A DNA stretch of 64,000 bases from Caldilineaceae bacterium (GCA_022824025.1 JAJEBF010000042.1:1-64000), one strand, 5' to 3'; shown: positions 12,125 to 22,638, counted from the first letter of the stretch. Translations and numbers: made by a program. The notes: generated from the sequence alone by a model not told the origin.

Positions 12125-13054
12125 ATGAAAGGGCGCGACGAGGGGATCATCCCATTGTCACAGATGGTGTACAAGCCCCCTTCAGATGGGTCTCGATGGT
12201 TAGGCCTGACGGCACTCTTCTGGTTGGCCCTGACCGATGCAATCCTGCTCGTCTGGTTAATCCTGAAACCAGTCGGCTGGAGCAGTTTCCTCCTGCTTCT
12301 CATCTTCCTGGCCTCGTTGCCGGTCCTTGTCCACCTTACGATGAGAACCTGGGGCGCATTCAATCTCGAATACTGGCTTGACCGCAACGCCCTTCGGGTC
12401 CGCTGGGCCGGCACGCGCCAGGTCATACCGCTTCACAGCATCCTGCGCATCATCGAAGGCGTCGATGAAATGTCCTCGCGGCCCTCTGTGCTGGACTGGC
12501 CTTCACCTTTCGTTCGCATCGTTGAAGGAGGGCAGGGGCAAAGACTGGTGCGCCTGGCCAGCGTTCCGCTCGGTCAATGCCTCCTGATCGAAACCGATGA
12601 CGGCATCTTCGCCATCTCTCCGGAAGACCCAATCGGTTTCCTCGAAGAGCTCCAGGCCCTCAATCGACTCGGCATCTCGCGCACGGTGCCGCTCGTCCGC
12701 GAGCAGCCCACAAACTTCTATGCCCTGGCCACAGAATCGGCAGTCGGCCGTTGGTTGCTCCTCGCCGGCCTCATAGGCTGCCTCGCTCTCTATGGCTATC
12801 TCATGGTCCGCTTCCCGCATTTGCCCGAAGCGATGATCTTTCATTACAATCGACAAGGTGTGCCAGACAGTATCCGACCCAAAGACGCGCTCTTCCTGCT
12901 TCCCGCCATCGGTCTCCTGACATACCTGACCAATACCGCAGCCGGCCTGTGGATGAGGCTGCAAGGACAACGCTCCGGCGCCTACCTGTTCTGGGCCGGC
13001 TCCCTGCTTGTGCAAGCGCTAACTCTCCTGGCTCTCTTTAGCCTGACAACATGA
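12125..13054 (+). CDS. Membrane protein with PH-like and DUF1648-like segments
   Basis: 309 residues. Two TM helices near the N-terminus (~29-70), a soluble PH-like region (~75-195) containing YWLDRNALRVRWAGTRQVIPLHSILRI, and three more TM helices (~202-225, ~250-275, ~285-308). The segment LPEAMIFHYNRQGVPDSIRPKD matches the DUF1648 pattern (LP...hyN..G.pD). An internal ATG at residue 14 is an alternative start. The function is unknown. It is followed by a glycosyltransferase gene. Confidence 0.6.
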   Translation: MKGRDEGIIPLSQMVYKPPSDGSRWLGLTALFWLALTDAILLVWLILKPVGWSSFLLLLIFLASLPVLVHLTMRTWGAFNLEYWLDRNALRVRWAGTRQVIPLHSILRIIEGVDEMSSRPSVLDWPSPFVRIVEGGQGQRLVRLASVPLGQCLLIETDDGIFAISPEDPIGFLEELQALNRLGISRTVPLVREQPTNFYALATESAVGRWLLLAGLIGCLALYGYLMVRFPHLPEAMIFHYNRQGVPDSIRPKDALFLLPAIGLLTYLTNTAAGLWMRLQGQRSGAYLFWAGSLLVQALTLLALFSLTT

Positions 13055-13199
13055 CCAGCCCGAATGCACGATGCCCAGCGAAGCCTTGGCAGACTTCCCA
13101 CCACCTGTCCTGCATGGTCCGGCCCAACCGGAAACCGGCAATACCAGTGACCGCAGCCCCACAGGTGTCGCCCCCTCCCCTTCGGCCGAGGAGTTCTCT

Positions 13200-13961
13200 G
13201 TGTCGCGCCCCTTTCTGACAATCATCATTCCGGCCTATAACGAAGCCCAACGACTTCCCGATTCCCTGAAGAAAATCGCCGCGTTCCTGCGAAGTCAGTC
13301 CTTTCATACCGAGATTCTTGTGGTGGAGAACCGGTCTACGGATGAAACAAGCGGCGTCGTTCGCAGCTTCGCCAACACAATCTCTGCCGCAGATCCGTTC
13401 ACGCTTGAGTTGCTGCACAGCGCGCCGGGAAAGGGCGCCGCCGTCAAGACAGGGATGCTCGTCGGCAGGGGCGACTACCTGTTCATTTGCGATGCCGACC
13501 TATCCATGCCCATCGATGAAATCTCCAAATTCCTGCCGCCTCAGCAGGAATCCAACGGCTATGACGTCGCCATCGCCAGCCGGGAAATCGCCGGCGCCAT
13601 ACGGTACAATGAACCGTTCTACCGGCACCTGATGGGACGGGTCTTCAACTTCGTTGTGCGCAGGTTGATCATCCCCGGAATCGAAGATACCCAGTGCGGC
13701 TTCAAAATGTTCACGCGGGAAGCGGCCGCCCAGGTCTTTCCCCACCAGACCATCGACGGCTGGGGCTTCGACCCCGAAATCCTCTACATTAGCCGCATCC
13801 GCGGCCTCAACCTGGTCGAAGTGCCAATCAACTGGTATTACATGTCTGAAAGTCGTATCAATCCCATTCTCGATACCATCAACATGGTGCGTGAGGTCCT
13901 GCGTATCCGTCGCAATGGGCTCCGGGGGATCTATGAACGGGTCGCCCGCCCGTCCGACTAA
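13200..13961 (+). CDS. Family 2 glycosyltransferase, dolichyl-phosphate glucosyl/mannosyltransferase type
   Basis: About 253 residues from GTG 13200, which has GAGGAG 6 nt upstream. The in-frame ATG at 13071 would add a low-complexity Pro/Ser leader. The GT-A fold signature FLTIIIPAYNEAQRLP is at the N-terminus, then GKGAAVKTGM and the metal-binding CDADLSMP. DTQCGFKMFTREAA and GWGFDPEILYISRIRG are characteristic of the DPG/DPM subfamily, which uses NDP-sugar to glycosylate a polyprenyl phosphate. The trailing TM segments of some relatives are absent. Confidence 0.82.
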   Translation: MSRPFLTIIIPAYNEAQRLPDSLKKIAAFLRSQSFHTEILVVENRSTDETSGVVRSFANTISAADPFTLELLHSAPGKGAAVKTGMLVGRGDYLFICDADLSMPIDEISKFLPPQQESNGYDVAIASREIAGAIRYNEPFYRHLMGRVFNFVVRRLIIPGIEDTQCGFKMFTREAAAQVFPHQTIDGWGFDPEILYISRIRGLNLVEVPINWYYMSESRINPILDTINMVREVLRIRRNGLRGIYERVARPSD

Positions 13962-14047
13962 CAACTCGCCCCTACCCTCCGTCGCCGGCCCCGTTGCTCC
14001 CACGCCGCTCCCCCGGAAACGAGCCCCAGACGCAACCGCGCCGCCCG

Positions 14048-14737
14048 CTACGCGGGTGGAGACCGGCCAATCTCAAGGCTTGCCAGCCATATCTGAACGC
14101 CGTTCGCCGCGAAATGAGCCGCCAACGGCGTGAGTATGCTCTGTTGCCATACGAACATCACACCAAATAGCGCCCCCGCCGTACCCGCGCCCACGATGCC
14201 CCACACGCCCTGAGGACTGTGCAACAGCCCAAAAACAATGCTGAAACCAACGATCAGCCAGGACGCCGGCAGCAACGGCGAAAACCCGCCAATCAGCAGG
14301 CTCCGAAACAAAATCTCCTCGAAGAGCACGCTCAGCAGCAAAGCAAATGGCAGCAGTGCCGCCTCCCTCCGATTGCGCGGCACGACAAGCTCCAATATCG
14401 AACGGTAGAATCGCGTGCCCGTGTAGCGCGTGACGACACGTCCCGTTCCCACGAACAGAGCAGCCAGCGCCAGCCCTGCCAGCCCGCCCGTCAGGAGCTG
14501 CTGCCCAGCATTGTGAAACTGCCACCCCAGCGTCTCCGGCGACAGGCCGCTGCCGCTGCCCAGCATGAGACAGATCGCCAATACAACAGCCCTCAACGCG
14601 TTTTCCGCCGGCAGCAGAAGAAGATTCTCCTTCGGCTGCCAAACCTGCAGAAGGCGCGCGGTCCGGTACGCCCCATAGCCGACCATCAATGTGATCAGCA
14701 GAGTCAATCCCGCAAACATCATGTATCGCCAGTCCAT
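14048..14737 (-). CDS. CPBP-family intramembrane metalloprotease
   Basis: 229 residues with about seven hydrophobic segments. The Abi/CAAX-protease motifs are in order: EEILFRSLL (EExxxR), FGLLHSPQG (FxxxH) and HFAANGVQ (HxxxN), predicted to bind zinc within the membrane. The family includes type II CAAX-like proteases and bacteriocin self-immunity proteins. The substrate is not predictable here. It stands alone on the minus strand, convergent with the glycosyltransferase gene. Confidence 0.85.
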   Translation of the reverse strand: MDWRYMMFAGLTLLITLMVGYGAYRTARLLQVWQPKENLLLLPAENALRAVVLAICLMLGSGSGLSPETLGWQFHNAGQQLLTGGLAGLALAALFVGTGRVVTRYTGTRFYRSILELVVPRNRREAALLPFALLLSVLFEEILFRSLLIGGFSPLLPASWLIVGFSIVFGLLHSPQGVWGIVGAGTAGALFGVMFVWQQSILTPLAAHFAANGVQIWLASLEIGRSPPA

Positions 14738-14934
14738 TGCCTAAGTGTATGTGACCTTCGACGATGCCTTCAAATGCGGATGCGCTCGTTTCGTCAGCCC
14801 TCTTCGGCCTTCCCGCCTCCCTGCGCGCCTGACAATCGCGTATGAACCTTACACCGTTCAGGAACTCGGGCGGCCGGTGTTGCCGCCAGCTGCGCCGCCA
14901 CCCAATATTTCGACCCCTGTCCATCCGCCGATTT

Positions 14935-14962
14935 TTGAGTGTTTCCGATCTGTTGCTATACT
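14935..14962 (+). promoter_or_regulatory. Promoter upstream of the acyl-CoA dehydrogenase/etf operon
   Basis: TTGAGT (14935-14940), 16-bp spacer, TATACT (14957-14962). Expected transcription start near 14969 gives a ~165-nt leader before the acyl-CoA dehydrogenase ATG. Confidence 0.55.
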
Positions 14963-15006
14963 GACCCTCCGAATACAGTCAGGCTGGCGCGCCGCTGTTG
15001 GGCGTG

Positions 15007-15060
15007 CCGAAGAGAGGCAATCCTCTTCTTCGGCGGAGACTAAGGCGTCTCCGCCTTTTT
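15007..15060 (+). terminator. Two-hairpin leader with intrinsic-terminator-like second hairpin
   Basis: Hairpin 1: GCCGAAGAGAGG pairs with CCTCTTCTTCGGC across a CAAT loop, with one bulge (about 15006-15034). Hairpin 2: GGCGGAGAC (15032-15040) pairs with GTCTCCGCC (15047-15055), followed by a run of T (15056-15060). The 3' arm of the first shares GGC with the 5' arm of the second. This lies between a promoter and the gene it serves, so it may act as an attenuator. A plain terminator for read-through from upstream is less likely because the CPBP gene is on the other strand. Confidence 0.6.
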
Positions 15061-15136
15061 CTTCGAATCAAGCTCACTGACTGCTTCTCACCCCTTGGCT
15101 CAAGGGTCTGTAACCAGTCAGAAAAGGGAATGCGCG

Positions 15137-16348
15137 ATGGCTTCGGCATCCGACCTGCTCTACACGGAAGAACACAACCTGGTTCGCAAAATGGCCTATG
15201 ACTTTACCCGCAATGAAGTCATGCCTATCATCGCCGAACACGACCGCAATCACTCCTTCCCTCACGAACTGCTGCCCAGGATGGCCCAGCTCGGCTTCCT
15301 TGGCATCTGCTTGCCGGCCTGCTATGGTGGCGCCGGCATGGATTTCCTCTCCCTGGGCATCGTTTCCGAGGCGCTGGAATACGGAGACTCCTCCGTCCGC
15401 GAAACGGTCGCAGTCCATCTCGCCCTGCACGCGCTGCCCATCTTCCAGTGGGGAACCGAGGAGCAAAAGCGGTCCTTCCTTCCTGCCCTTGCCAACGGCG
15501 ACCATATCGCCTGCTTCGGCCTGACCGAGCCTGGCGCCGGGTCCGACGTTGCCGCGCTCCAGGCACGCGCCCAGCGCCAGGGCGGTGAATACATCCTCAG
15601 CGGCGAAAAAATGTGGATCACTCTGGCCGACGTCGCCGACCGCTTCCTTGTCTTTGCCAAAACACAGCCGGATCAGGGCGCCCGCGGCATCTCCGCCTTT
15701 ATCCTGGAGCGCGGATGGAAGGGACTCACCACCGGCACGCTTGAAGGCAAAATGGGCGTGCGAGCCAGCAACACCGGTTGGATCAATATGCAGGAGGTGC
15801 GCGTGCCCGCCGAGTACAGGCTCGGCCAGGAAGGCGAAGGCTTCAAAATCGCCATGAGCTGCCTCGACAACGCCCGGTTCGGCGTCGCCGCCGGCTCCGT
15901 TGGCATCATTCGCGCCTGCATCGACGAATCGGTCAAATATGCCCTGCAACGCGAATCGTTCGGCAAACCAATCGCGGAACACCAGCTCATCCAACAGATG
16001 ATTGCCCAAATGCAGCAGGACCTGGACATCGGAGAACTGCTCGTATGGAAAGCCGGTACCCTCAAGAACCAGGGCGTCCGCAACACCCGCGAGACCAGCA
16101 TGGCCAAATGGTTCTGCACGGAAGCCGCCCGCCGCGCCGCCGATAACGCCGTTCAGATCCACGGCGCCTACGGATATTCCGATGAATACAATGTGGAACG
16201 CCACTTGCGCAATACCAAGAGCGCCGTCATCTATGAAGGCACCAGCCAGATCCATACGCTGATGCAGGCCGCATACACACTGGGTATGCGCGAAGACCGG
16301 CCTCTTCGCTGCCCCATGCCTGCCTACGACCCCGATGCCTGGCAGTAG
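15137..16348 (+). CDS. Acyl-CoA dehydrogenase
   Basis: 403 residues from ATG 15137, with AAAAGGGA 7 nt upstream. The family blocks are [13 protein letters not shown] (~130-142), [13 protein letters not shown] (~160), [17 protein letters not shown], and the C-terminal [34 protein letters not shown], which contains the FAD and active-site region. The usual catalytic Glu lies in the YEGTSQI segment. It oxidises an acyl-CoA to the enoyl-CoA and passes electrons to ETF, whose two subunits are encoded directly downstream. The acyl chain specificity cannot be read. Confidence 0.92.
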   Translation: MASASDLLYTEEHNLVRKMAYDFTRNEVMPIIAEHDRNHSFPHELLPRMAQLGFLGICLPACYGGAGMDFLSLGIVSEALEYGDSSVRETVAVHLALHALPIFQWGTEEQKRSFLPALANGDHIACFGLTEPGAGSDVAALQARAQRQGGEYILSGEKMWITLADVADRFLVFAKTQPDQGARGISAFILERGWKGLTTGTLEGKMGVRASNTGWINMQEVRVPAEYRLGQEGEGFKIAMSCLDNARFGVAAGSVGIIRACIDESVKYALQRESFGKPIAEHQLIQQMIAQMQQDLDIGELLVWKAGTLKNQGVRNTRETSMAKWFCTEAARRAADNAVQIHGAYGYSDEYNVERHLRNTKSAVIYEGTSQIHTLMQAAYTLGMREDRPLRCPMPAYDPDAWQ

Positions 16349-16440
16349 GGAAAGAACCAAGAAAATGGTCCGCTCGTCTCGCGCGTGCAGAGCCTGGTGC
16401 CGGCCATGCTGAACAGAGCGGCATACGAAAGGAGCGCTGC

Positions 16441-17226
16441 GTGAACATAGCAGTGTTAATCAAGCAGACACCCGATACCGCCGAGCTGCCCAAAATCTCC
16501 GTGGAGGAGGCGCGGTCCGGCGAACTGCGGGCGACGATGGTCCTCAATCCTTGGGATGAATTCGCGGTGGAGGAGGCCATCGACCTTTCCGACAGATTCG
16601 GCTGTCAAACGACTGCTGTCTCCATGGGCCGCGCAGACGAAACCGACGCCCTCAAGCACGCACTGGCCATGGGCGTCGAAAACGCCCTGCTCGTAGATGA
16701 CGAGGTTGCCAGCGGCGGCGACGAGTGGGCAGCAGCCGACGCCCTGGCCGCCGCCGTCATGAAAGTCGGCGAAGAGCGGGACGTTGAGCTCGTGCTGGCC
16801 GGCAAAATGAGCGTCGACGGAAACAGCGGCGTCATCTTCGCTGGCGTCGCCTGCAAGCTCGGCTGGGATCTCCTTGTCAACGTGACCAGGATCGTCGACA
16901 TCGCTGACGGTAAACTGATTGCCGAACAGGCCTTTGAAGGGGGACAGGAAACCGTCGAAGTTCCCTTGCCCGTGGTGATCAGCGTAGCCAAGGAGATCAA
17001 CGAACCACGCTATCCCAGCTTCATGGGGATTCGCAAGGCAAGTCGCGCCTCGATACCCGTCCTGGGAAGCGCCGACCTCCAGGTCGCGGCCTCGTGCACA
17101 GCTCAATGGACCGATCTCGAAAAGCCGGAGGTCGAACAGGTCCAGGTCCGCATCATCGAAGGAGACAGCGTTGAGGAAAAGGCCGCCCGCCTCGCCGATG
17201 CCCTGATGGCTGAAAAGGTCATCTGA
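16441..17226 (+). CDS. etfB: Electron transfer flavoprotein beta subunit
   Basis: 261 residues, GTG start preceded by AAAGGAG. N-terminus MNIAVLIKQTPDTAELPKI and the middle block VLAGKMSVDGNSGVIFAGVACKLGW match EtfB, and PRYPSFMGIRKASR is the typical C-terminal recognition-loop region. With EtfA it forms the FAD/AMP-containing carrier that takes electrons from the adjacent acyl-CoA dehydrogenase. Confidence 0.93.
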   Translation: MNIAVLIKQTPDTAELPKISVEEARSGELRATMVLNPWDEFAVEEAIDLSDRFGCQTTAVSMGRADETDALKHALAMGVENALLVDDEVASGGDEWAAADALAAAVMKVGEERDVELVLAGKMSVDGNSGVIFAGVACKLGWDLLVNVTRIVDIADGKLIAEQAFEGGQETVEVPLPVVISVAKEINEPRYPSFMGIRKASRASIPVLGSADLQVAASCTAQWTDLEKPEVEQVQVRIIEGDSVEEKAARLADALMAEKVI

Positions 17227-17299
17227 TCAGGCTCGGGCGCCAGCCAGTAAACATGGCCGCTCTCTCCGCCCGAAAGAACCCCGATGGAAAGCGAACACC

Positions 17300-18280
17300 A
17301 TGACAATTCTCGTCTGGATTGAACAGAATGACGGTCAGGCCGTGACCAACTGCTGGGAGCTCCTGGCCAAGGCCAGGGCGCTGGGCCAGGAATTGGATAC
17401 CGAAGTCGCGGCCCTTCTGATCGGGAGCGACGTCGAAGAAGCGGCCCAACAGGCCTTCGCCTACGGAGCCGGCAGGGTCCTGGCCGCGACCGATTCCAGC
17501 TTGGCGCGCTTCCGGCTGCAGCCCTTCGTCCAAATCGCTGAACAGGCGGTTGAGCGAACCGGCGCAGTCGCTTTCCTCGCCAACGCTTCGATTCGCGGCG
17601 GAGTCCTGGCCGCAACGGTCGCCTGCCGCCAGAACGCTGGCATCGCAGCCAACGCGACTGACCTCTGGGTCAAGGATGGCAAACTGGCCGCCGCCCGCGC
17701 AATCTATTCAGGCAATATCCGTGCCAGAATACAGTTCGAGAGTCCCTTGGCCGTGGCCAGCGTTCGGCCCCGCTCATTTCCAATGCCAGAGCCGACCGAG
17801 AGAACGGGCACGGTGGAGACACTGGGGGCAACCCTGAACGAAGACGATATTCACCAGAAAATTACCGACTTTCGCGCCGCCGAAGCGGGCGAAATCAGCC
17901 TGACCGATGCCCATGTCATCGTTTCCGGCGGGCGCGGCGTAGCCGCCGATCCCCAAAAGGGATTCGAGCTTGTCGGCGAACTCGCCCAAACCCTGGGCGC
18001 CGCCCTCGGCGCAAGCCGCGCCGCAGTTGACGCCGGCTACATCCCCTACAAGCATCAGGTCGGGCAGACCGGGAAAACCGTCAGACCCGATCTCTATATC
18101 GCCTGCGGCATCTCCGGCGCCATCCAGCACCTGGCCGGCATGGGCAACAGCAAGATCATCGTCGCCGTCAACAAAGACCCCAACGCGCCCATCTTTGAGC
18201 GCGCCAAATATGGCATCGTCGATGATCTGTTCACGACCGTCCCGGCCCTGACCGCGGCGTTCAGCAAACGCCTGAAATGA
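17300..18280 (+). CDS. etfA: Electron transfer flavoprotein alpha subunit
   Basis: 326 residues. The C-terminal FAD domain is clear: VSGGRGVAADPQKGFELVGELAQTLGAALGASRAAVDAGYIP, then QVGQTGKTVRPDLYIACGISGAIQHLAGMGNSKIIVAVNKDPNAPIF. The gene lies 73 bp after etfB and completes the acyl-CoA dehydrogenase electron-transfer unit. An ETF:quinone oxidoreductase is not seen in this window. Confidence 0.94.
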   Translation: MTILVWIEQNDGQAVTNCWELLAKARALGQELDTEVAALLIGSDVEEAAQQAFAYGAGRVLAATDSSLARFRLQPFVQIAEQAVERTGAVAFLANASIRGGVLAATVACRQNAGIAANATDLWVKDGKLAAARAIYSGNIRARIQFESPLAVASVRPRSFPMPEPTERTGTVETLGATLNEDDIHQKITDFRAAEAGEISLTDAHVIVSGGRGVAADPQKGFELVGELAQTLGAALGASRAAVDAGYIPYKHQVGQTGKTVRPDLYIACGISGAIQHLAGMGNSKIIVAVNKDPNAPIFERAKYGIVDDLFTTVPALTAAFSKRLK

Positions 18281-18530
18281 AACTGGTTCTCTGCGTAATG
18301 CCTGTTCCGTCCGCCCTCCTGTGCTATGCAGGAGACTCGGCGGCGCTATGTTGCTGACACGGGACTCTGCCTGCTCGGCCCCCCCGTTTTAGCCGGCCGG
18401 GCAGATCGTGAAGACATCGTCACATGGTACACTGGCCGACTCCATCCTCTCTTCTCCCCCGAAACGCGGGGAAAGTTCTTCTGCGTCGTCAAACCTTCGG
18501 GCGAACGCGCCGACCCTCTGGTGATGCAAT

Positions 18531-19874
18531 ATGACAGAGTACAAGGCCCACTTCCGCTGCTTCAGGGGTTGCGCCGGAATCCACTCGATCTTTGAAGTAA
18601 TCTATACCTGCCCAAAATGCGGCGGCCTGCTGGAGGTGCAGCACGACCTGGACGCCCTGCGAACGCGCTCCCCCAATCAATGGAAGAAGCTGTTCGATGA
18701 CCGTGTCGGCTCCACGCAGTGGCCCTACGGCAGCGGCGTCTGGGGCAAGAAAGAGTGGATCATGCCCTCCATCGCCGACGACAACGTGGTCAGCATGTAT
18801 GAAGGCAACTCGAACCTTTTCTGGGCCGAACGGCTCGGCCGTCAGATCGGCCTGTCCGACCTGTGGGTCAAACTGTGCGGAAACAGCCACACGGGCAGCT
18901 TCAAAGATCTGGGCATGACCGTCCTTGTCAGCGTCGTCAAACAGATGCGCGACGAAGGCGTCCCAGTCCGGGCGGTGGCCTGCGCCAGCACCGGCGATAC
19001 CAGCGCCGCGCTGGCCGCCTACGCCGCCGCGGCCGGCATCCCCGCCGTCATCTTCCTCCCCGAAGGCAAGGTCAGCCCCGCCCAGCTCATCCAGCCCATC
19101 GCAAATGGCGCCCATGTGCTGGCCCTCGACTCCGACTTCGACGGCTGCATGCGCGTCATCCGCGAAATCACCCATGCCGGAGACAGCCCCGACTCCTCCA
19201 TCTACCTCGCCAACTCCATGAACTCGCTCCGCATCGAAGGCCAGAAAACCGTTGGCATCGAGATCGTGCAACAGTTCGACTGGGAAAGTCCGGACTGGAT
19301 TGTGATTCCCGTCGGCAATCTGGGCAATATCAGCGCAATCTACAAAGGCCTGAAACTGATGCAGGACCTGGGCATCATCAACCGCCTGCCCCGCCTGGTG
19401 GCCGCCCAGGCCTCCAAGGCAAACCCCTTCTACCTCAGCTATCTGAACGGATTTGAACAGCAAGTCAGAGTGGAAGCCCAGTCAACGCTCGCCTCTGCCA
19501 TTCAGATCGGCGATCCCGTCAGCTACGAAAAAGCCGTCCAGGCCATCCAGGAGACCGACGGCATCGTAGAACAGGTAAACGAACACGAAATGGCCTCGGC
19601 AGCCGCCATGGCCGATGCCACCGGAATGTACACCTGTCCACATACCGGTACCGCTCTCGCCGCGCTCTTCAAATTGCTGCAGCGAAAAGTTATCGCAAGC
19701 GACCAGCGGGTCATCGTCATCAGCACTGCCCACGGGCTGAAATTCACGCCATTCAAAGTCGGCTACCATGAAGGCACGCTGGCGGAAGTGGAAAGCGATC
19801 TCGCCAATCCCCCGGTCTATCTGCCCGCCGACGCGGCGATCGTGCGGGATGCGATTCAACGCAAACTCGCATGA
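18531..19874 (+). CDS. thrC: Threonine synthase
   Basis: 447 residues. The N-terminus has a C-x3-C and CPKC pair ([15 protein letters not shown]), as in threonine synthases with a small Cys-rich leader. The PLP lysine is in [10 protein letters not shown], and [19 protein letters not shown] and [14 protein letters not shown] are phosphate-binding and family blocks. It converts O-phospho-L-homoserine to threonine. It is followed at once by trmB with no obvious shared pathway. Confidence 0.92.
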   Translation: MTEYKAHFRCFRGCAGIHSIFEVIYTCPKCGGLLEVQHDLDALRTRSPNQWKKLFDDRVGSTQWPYGSGVWGKKEWIMPSIADDNVVSMYEGNSNLFWAERLGRQIGLSDLWVKLCGNSHTGSFKDLGMTVLVSVVKQMRDEGVPVRAVACASTGDTSAALAAYAAAAGIPAVIFLPEGKVSPAQLIQPIANGAHVLALDSDFDGCMRVIREITHAGDSPDSSIYLANSMNSLRIEGQKTVGIEIVQQFDWESPDWIVIPVGNLGNISAIYKGLKLMQDLGIINRLPRLVAAQASKANPFYLSYLNGFEQQVRVEAQSTLASAIQIGDPVSYEKAVQAIQETDGIVEQVNEHEMASAAAMADATGMYTCPHTGTALAALFKLLQRKVIASDQRVIVISTAHGLKFTPFKVGYHEGTLAEVESDLANPPVYLPADAAIVRDAIQRKLA

Positions 19875-20010
19875 TCGATTTCTCCCGCCGCAAGACATCC
19901 CCCCGCGCGGCGCAGCCCGCGTTCCAAACTTCGCGCCGCCTCCAAATTCAGTGACCGAAGAGAAAAGAAACACCCTCGATTACACCCCAGCCTCCTTTTC
20001 GCAAGGGCGC

Positions 20011-20772
20011 ATGGATTTTACCTGGGAGGAATTGACCCCCGCGCAACGCGCCCAGCACGACGCCGACTGGCAGGCGGGTAAGGGCCTCATCGGCGGCGAC
20101 CCCCGAAAACGCCCAAATTTCGACACACTGCCCGCCTGGGGCATGGATCGGCCGTTTTTTCGCGCGCTTGCCCTCGACGACCGCCGCGCGGCCAACGGCC
20201 TGCGCTTCCGCCGCCGCGCAGCCGGCGCCCGCCCCCTGGAAATCGAAATCGGCTTCGGCCGCGGCGACTTCCTGCTAGACCGGGCCGCGCGCATGACAGA
20301 GCGCTGGTTCGTTGGCTTTGAAACCAAAACCAAAGCCGTTCGCCTGGCCCTGCGCCGCCTGGAAAAACGGGAACTGGAGAACCTGTGGCTCAGCGACGAC
20401 GACGCCCGCGTGGGCCTGCAGCTGGCCATCCCAGACCAGCGCGCCGATGCCGTCCACGTGCTCTTCCCAGACCCCTGGTGGAAGGCGCAGCACAAAGTCA
20501 AGCGCCTCTTCTCCCCGCCCTTCGTCGACCTGCTCGCGGCCAAACTGCGGCCAGGCGGATACCTGCACCTGAAGACAGACGTGGAACAGTACGGCGAAAT
20601 GGTGCGCCACCTCCTCTCGCGCCACCCAGCCTTCAGTGACCACACACCGGAATTGGCCTCCCGCGTCGGCCCCTATCTCCCCACCCACCGCGAACACTGG
20701 TGCCGCGAAAACGGCAAGCCGGTCTGGGCCTGCTACTTCCCCAAACGCACGGTCCCGTCACCGATGAACTGA
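20011..20772 (+). CDS. trmB: tRNA (guanine-N7-)-methyltransferase, TrmB family
   Basis: About 253 residues from ATG 20011; a GTG at 19951 in the same frame would add 20 residues, and neither start has a strong ribosome site. The SAM-binding strand is [14 protein letters not shown], and [19 protein letters not shown] is the diagnostic TrmB block. [32 protein letters not shown] follows. It methylates G46 of tRNA. It has an N-terminal ~60-residue extension compared with short TrmB proteins. Confidence 0.88.
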   Translation: MDFTWEELTPAQRAQHDADWQAGKGLIGGDPRKRPNFDTLPAWGMDRPFFRALALDDRRAANGLRFRRRAAGARPLEIEIGFGRGDFLLDRAARMTERWFVGFETKTKAVRLALRRLEKRELENLWLSDDDARVGLQLAIPDQRADAVHVLFPDPWWKAQHKVKRLFSPPFVDLLAAKLRPGGYLHLKTDVEQYGEMVRHLLSRHPAFSDHTPELASRVGPYLPTHREHWCRENGKPVWACYFPKRTVPSPMN

Positions 20773-20837
20773 GAGATTCCTGCTATAAGGTCTGATGCTG
20801 TAATTTGGCGTTCAGAAGATTCTGGCGGAGAAGAGTC

Positions 20838-22589
20838 TTGCTGACAAACCTATCAATTCGAAACTTCAAGCGCTTCCAGCAAGTTGACATTCCACTGGGC
20901 ACTTCGGTTGTGTTTTTCGGCCCCAACAACTCCGGCAAGACGACTGCCTTGCAGGCGCTCGCCCTTTGGGACCTGGGCCTGCGCAGATGGATGGAACGCT
21001 ATCAGGGGAAACCGACACCTGAACAGCGACCTGGCGTCACAATCAATCGACGCGATATGATTGCAGTTCCAGTTCCCAAGGCAAATCTTCTGTGGCGCAA
21101 TCTGCGTACCCGCCTGAAGACGATGGAGGGAGAGAAGAGAGGAGCGCAAAATGTCCGGATCGACATTGTGGTCGAAGGCATTTCGAATGGCGCCCCCTGG
21201 CAATGCGGTCTGGAGTTTGACTACGCCAACGAAGAGTCACTCTACTGTAGGCCCTTGCGGCTAACAGAAACAGGGACCTCTGGCGAAAGAATGACCGTTC
21301 CTGAGCAGGCGCTGCAAACCCATGTCGCGTATCTGCCTCCTATGTCGGGCCTGGCTGCCGTCGAGCCTAAGTGGGAACCGGGACGCGTGAACGACCTGAT
21401 TGGTGAAGGCCAGACCGCGCAGGTATTGCGCAATCTCTGCCACAACCTGGCGGAGAACAAAGAGCCGGCGTGGTGGAAAGTTCAAGAACACATCCGCCAG
21501 CTCTTCGGGGTCACTCTGGATAGACCGGACCACATAGTTGAACGAGGCGAAGTAACAATGGCCTACAGCGAACGCCCCGGCGTGTCGCTGGCGCTTTTTG
21601 CTTCGGGCCGCGGGCTCCAGCAGACCTTGCTCCTCCTGGCATACCTGTACACCAACCCGCCTGCTGTCCTTCTCCTGGATGAGCCGGATGCCCATCTCGA
21701 GATCCTGCGCCAGCGGCAAATCTACCATCTTCTGTCACAAACGGCATCGGAAATGGGCAGCCAGATTATCGCCGCCAGCCATTCAGAAGTCATCATGAAT
21801 GAAGCCGGGGCTCAGGATATTGTCGTTGCCTTTGTAGGGAAGCCCCACAGAATTGATGACCGATCTGGCCGCACGCAGGTCGCGAAAGCCCTCAAGCAAA
21901 TTGGATTTCAGGACTACCTTCAGGCCGAGCAAACTGGGTGGGTGCTCTACCTGGAAGGGGCAACTGATCTTGCCTGCCTTCGGTCCTACGCGCATACCTT
22001 GAGCCATTCGGCGGCCGAATATCTTGAGAGACCGTTTGTCCATTACGTGGGCAATCAGCCGGCAGCTGCCTGCAATCATTTCTTCGGGCTGCGCCAGGGG
22101 AAATTTGATCTGGTCGGTATCGGAATCTATGACCATGACGCCGCGATTACGGAGCCCCCTCCCTTTCTGAAGGAACGCAAATGGCAGAGAAGGGAAATCG
22201 AAAACTATCTCTCGATTCCGGCGGTGTTAGAGAGATATGCGCAGGATTCAGCAGTCGAGAATGAAAGCGGGGCCGATACGCTCTTTTCCGCCGCGGAAAA
22301 AGACAAGCGTACCGAAATAATGGGAAGGGTGGTCAGCGACCTGGTTCCGCCCGTTGCCCTGCGAAACTTGCAGGACAGCTACTGGCGGCAAGACGTGAAA
22401 GCAAGCGAGTTGCTTGACAGGGTCTTCGAGGCGTTCTTTCGGGCGCTGGAACTGCCCAACGTTATGCGCAAAACAGCCTACCATCGCCTTGCCTCCCTGG
22501 CCAGGCCCGAAGAGATAGACGAGGAGGTGACCTCTGTACTCGATCAAATTGTCGATACCGCGCAGCACGCGCAGCCGGCGCAATACTGA
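20838..22589 (+). CDS. OLD-family ATPase with TOPRIM-like C-terminus
   Basis: 583 residues from TTG 20838, with GGAG 7 nt upstream; a TTG at 20805 is possible. ABC-type ATPase: LTNLSIRNFKRFQ, Walker A FFGPNNSGKTTAL, then ASGRGLQQTLLLLAYLY and Walker B VLLLDEPDAHLE, with the H-loop IIAASHSEVI. The second half has LYLEGATDLACL and IGIYDHDAA, which look like the acidic TOPRIM positions of OLD nucleases, and a helical tail. Family members include phage-exclusion and Gabija-type nucleases. No helicase partner lies next to it. Its sequence looks less strongly biased than neighbouring genes, which hints at transfer but is not measured. Confidence 0.75.
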   Translation: MLTNLSIRNFKRFQQVDIPLGTSVVFFGPNNSGKTTALQALALWDLGLRRWMERYQGKPTPEQRPGVTINRRDMIAVPVPKANLLWRNLRTRLKTMEGEKRGAQNVRIDIVVEGISNGAPWQCGLEFDYANEESLYCRPLRLTETGTSGERMTVPEQALQTHVAYLPPMSGLAAVEPKWEPGRVNDLIGEGQTAQVLRNLCHNLAENKEPAWWKVQEHIRQLFGVTLDRPDHIVERGEVTMAYSERPGVSLALFASGRGLQQTLLLLAYLYTNPPAVLLLDEPDAHLEILRQRQIYHLLSQTASEMGSQIIAASHSEVIMNEAGAQDIVVAFVGKPHRIDDRSGRTQVAKALKQIGFQDYLQAEQTGWVLYLEGATDLACLRSYAHTLSHSAAEYLERPFVHYVGNQPAAACNHFFGLRQGKFDLVGIGIYDHDAAITEPPPFLKERKWQRREIENYLSIPAVLERYAQDSAVENESGADTLFSAAEKDKRTEIMGRVVSDLVPPVALRNLQDSYWRQDVKASELLDRVFEAFFRALELPNVMRKTAYHRLASLARPEEIDEEVTSVLDQIVDTAQHAQPAQY

Positions 22590-22638
22590 ACCGGCAGAGG
22601 CGTTTTGAGAGGATTCGGCTTCAGGGAAAACAGGCGGA

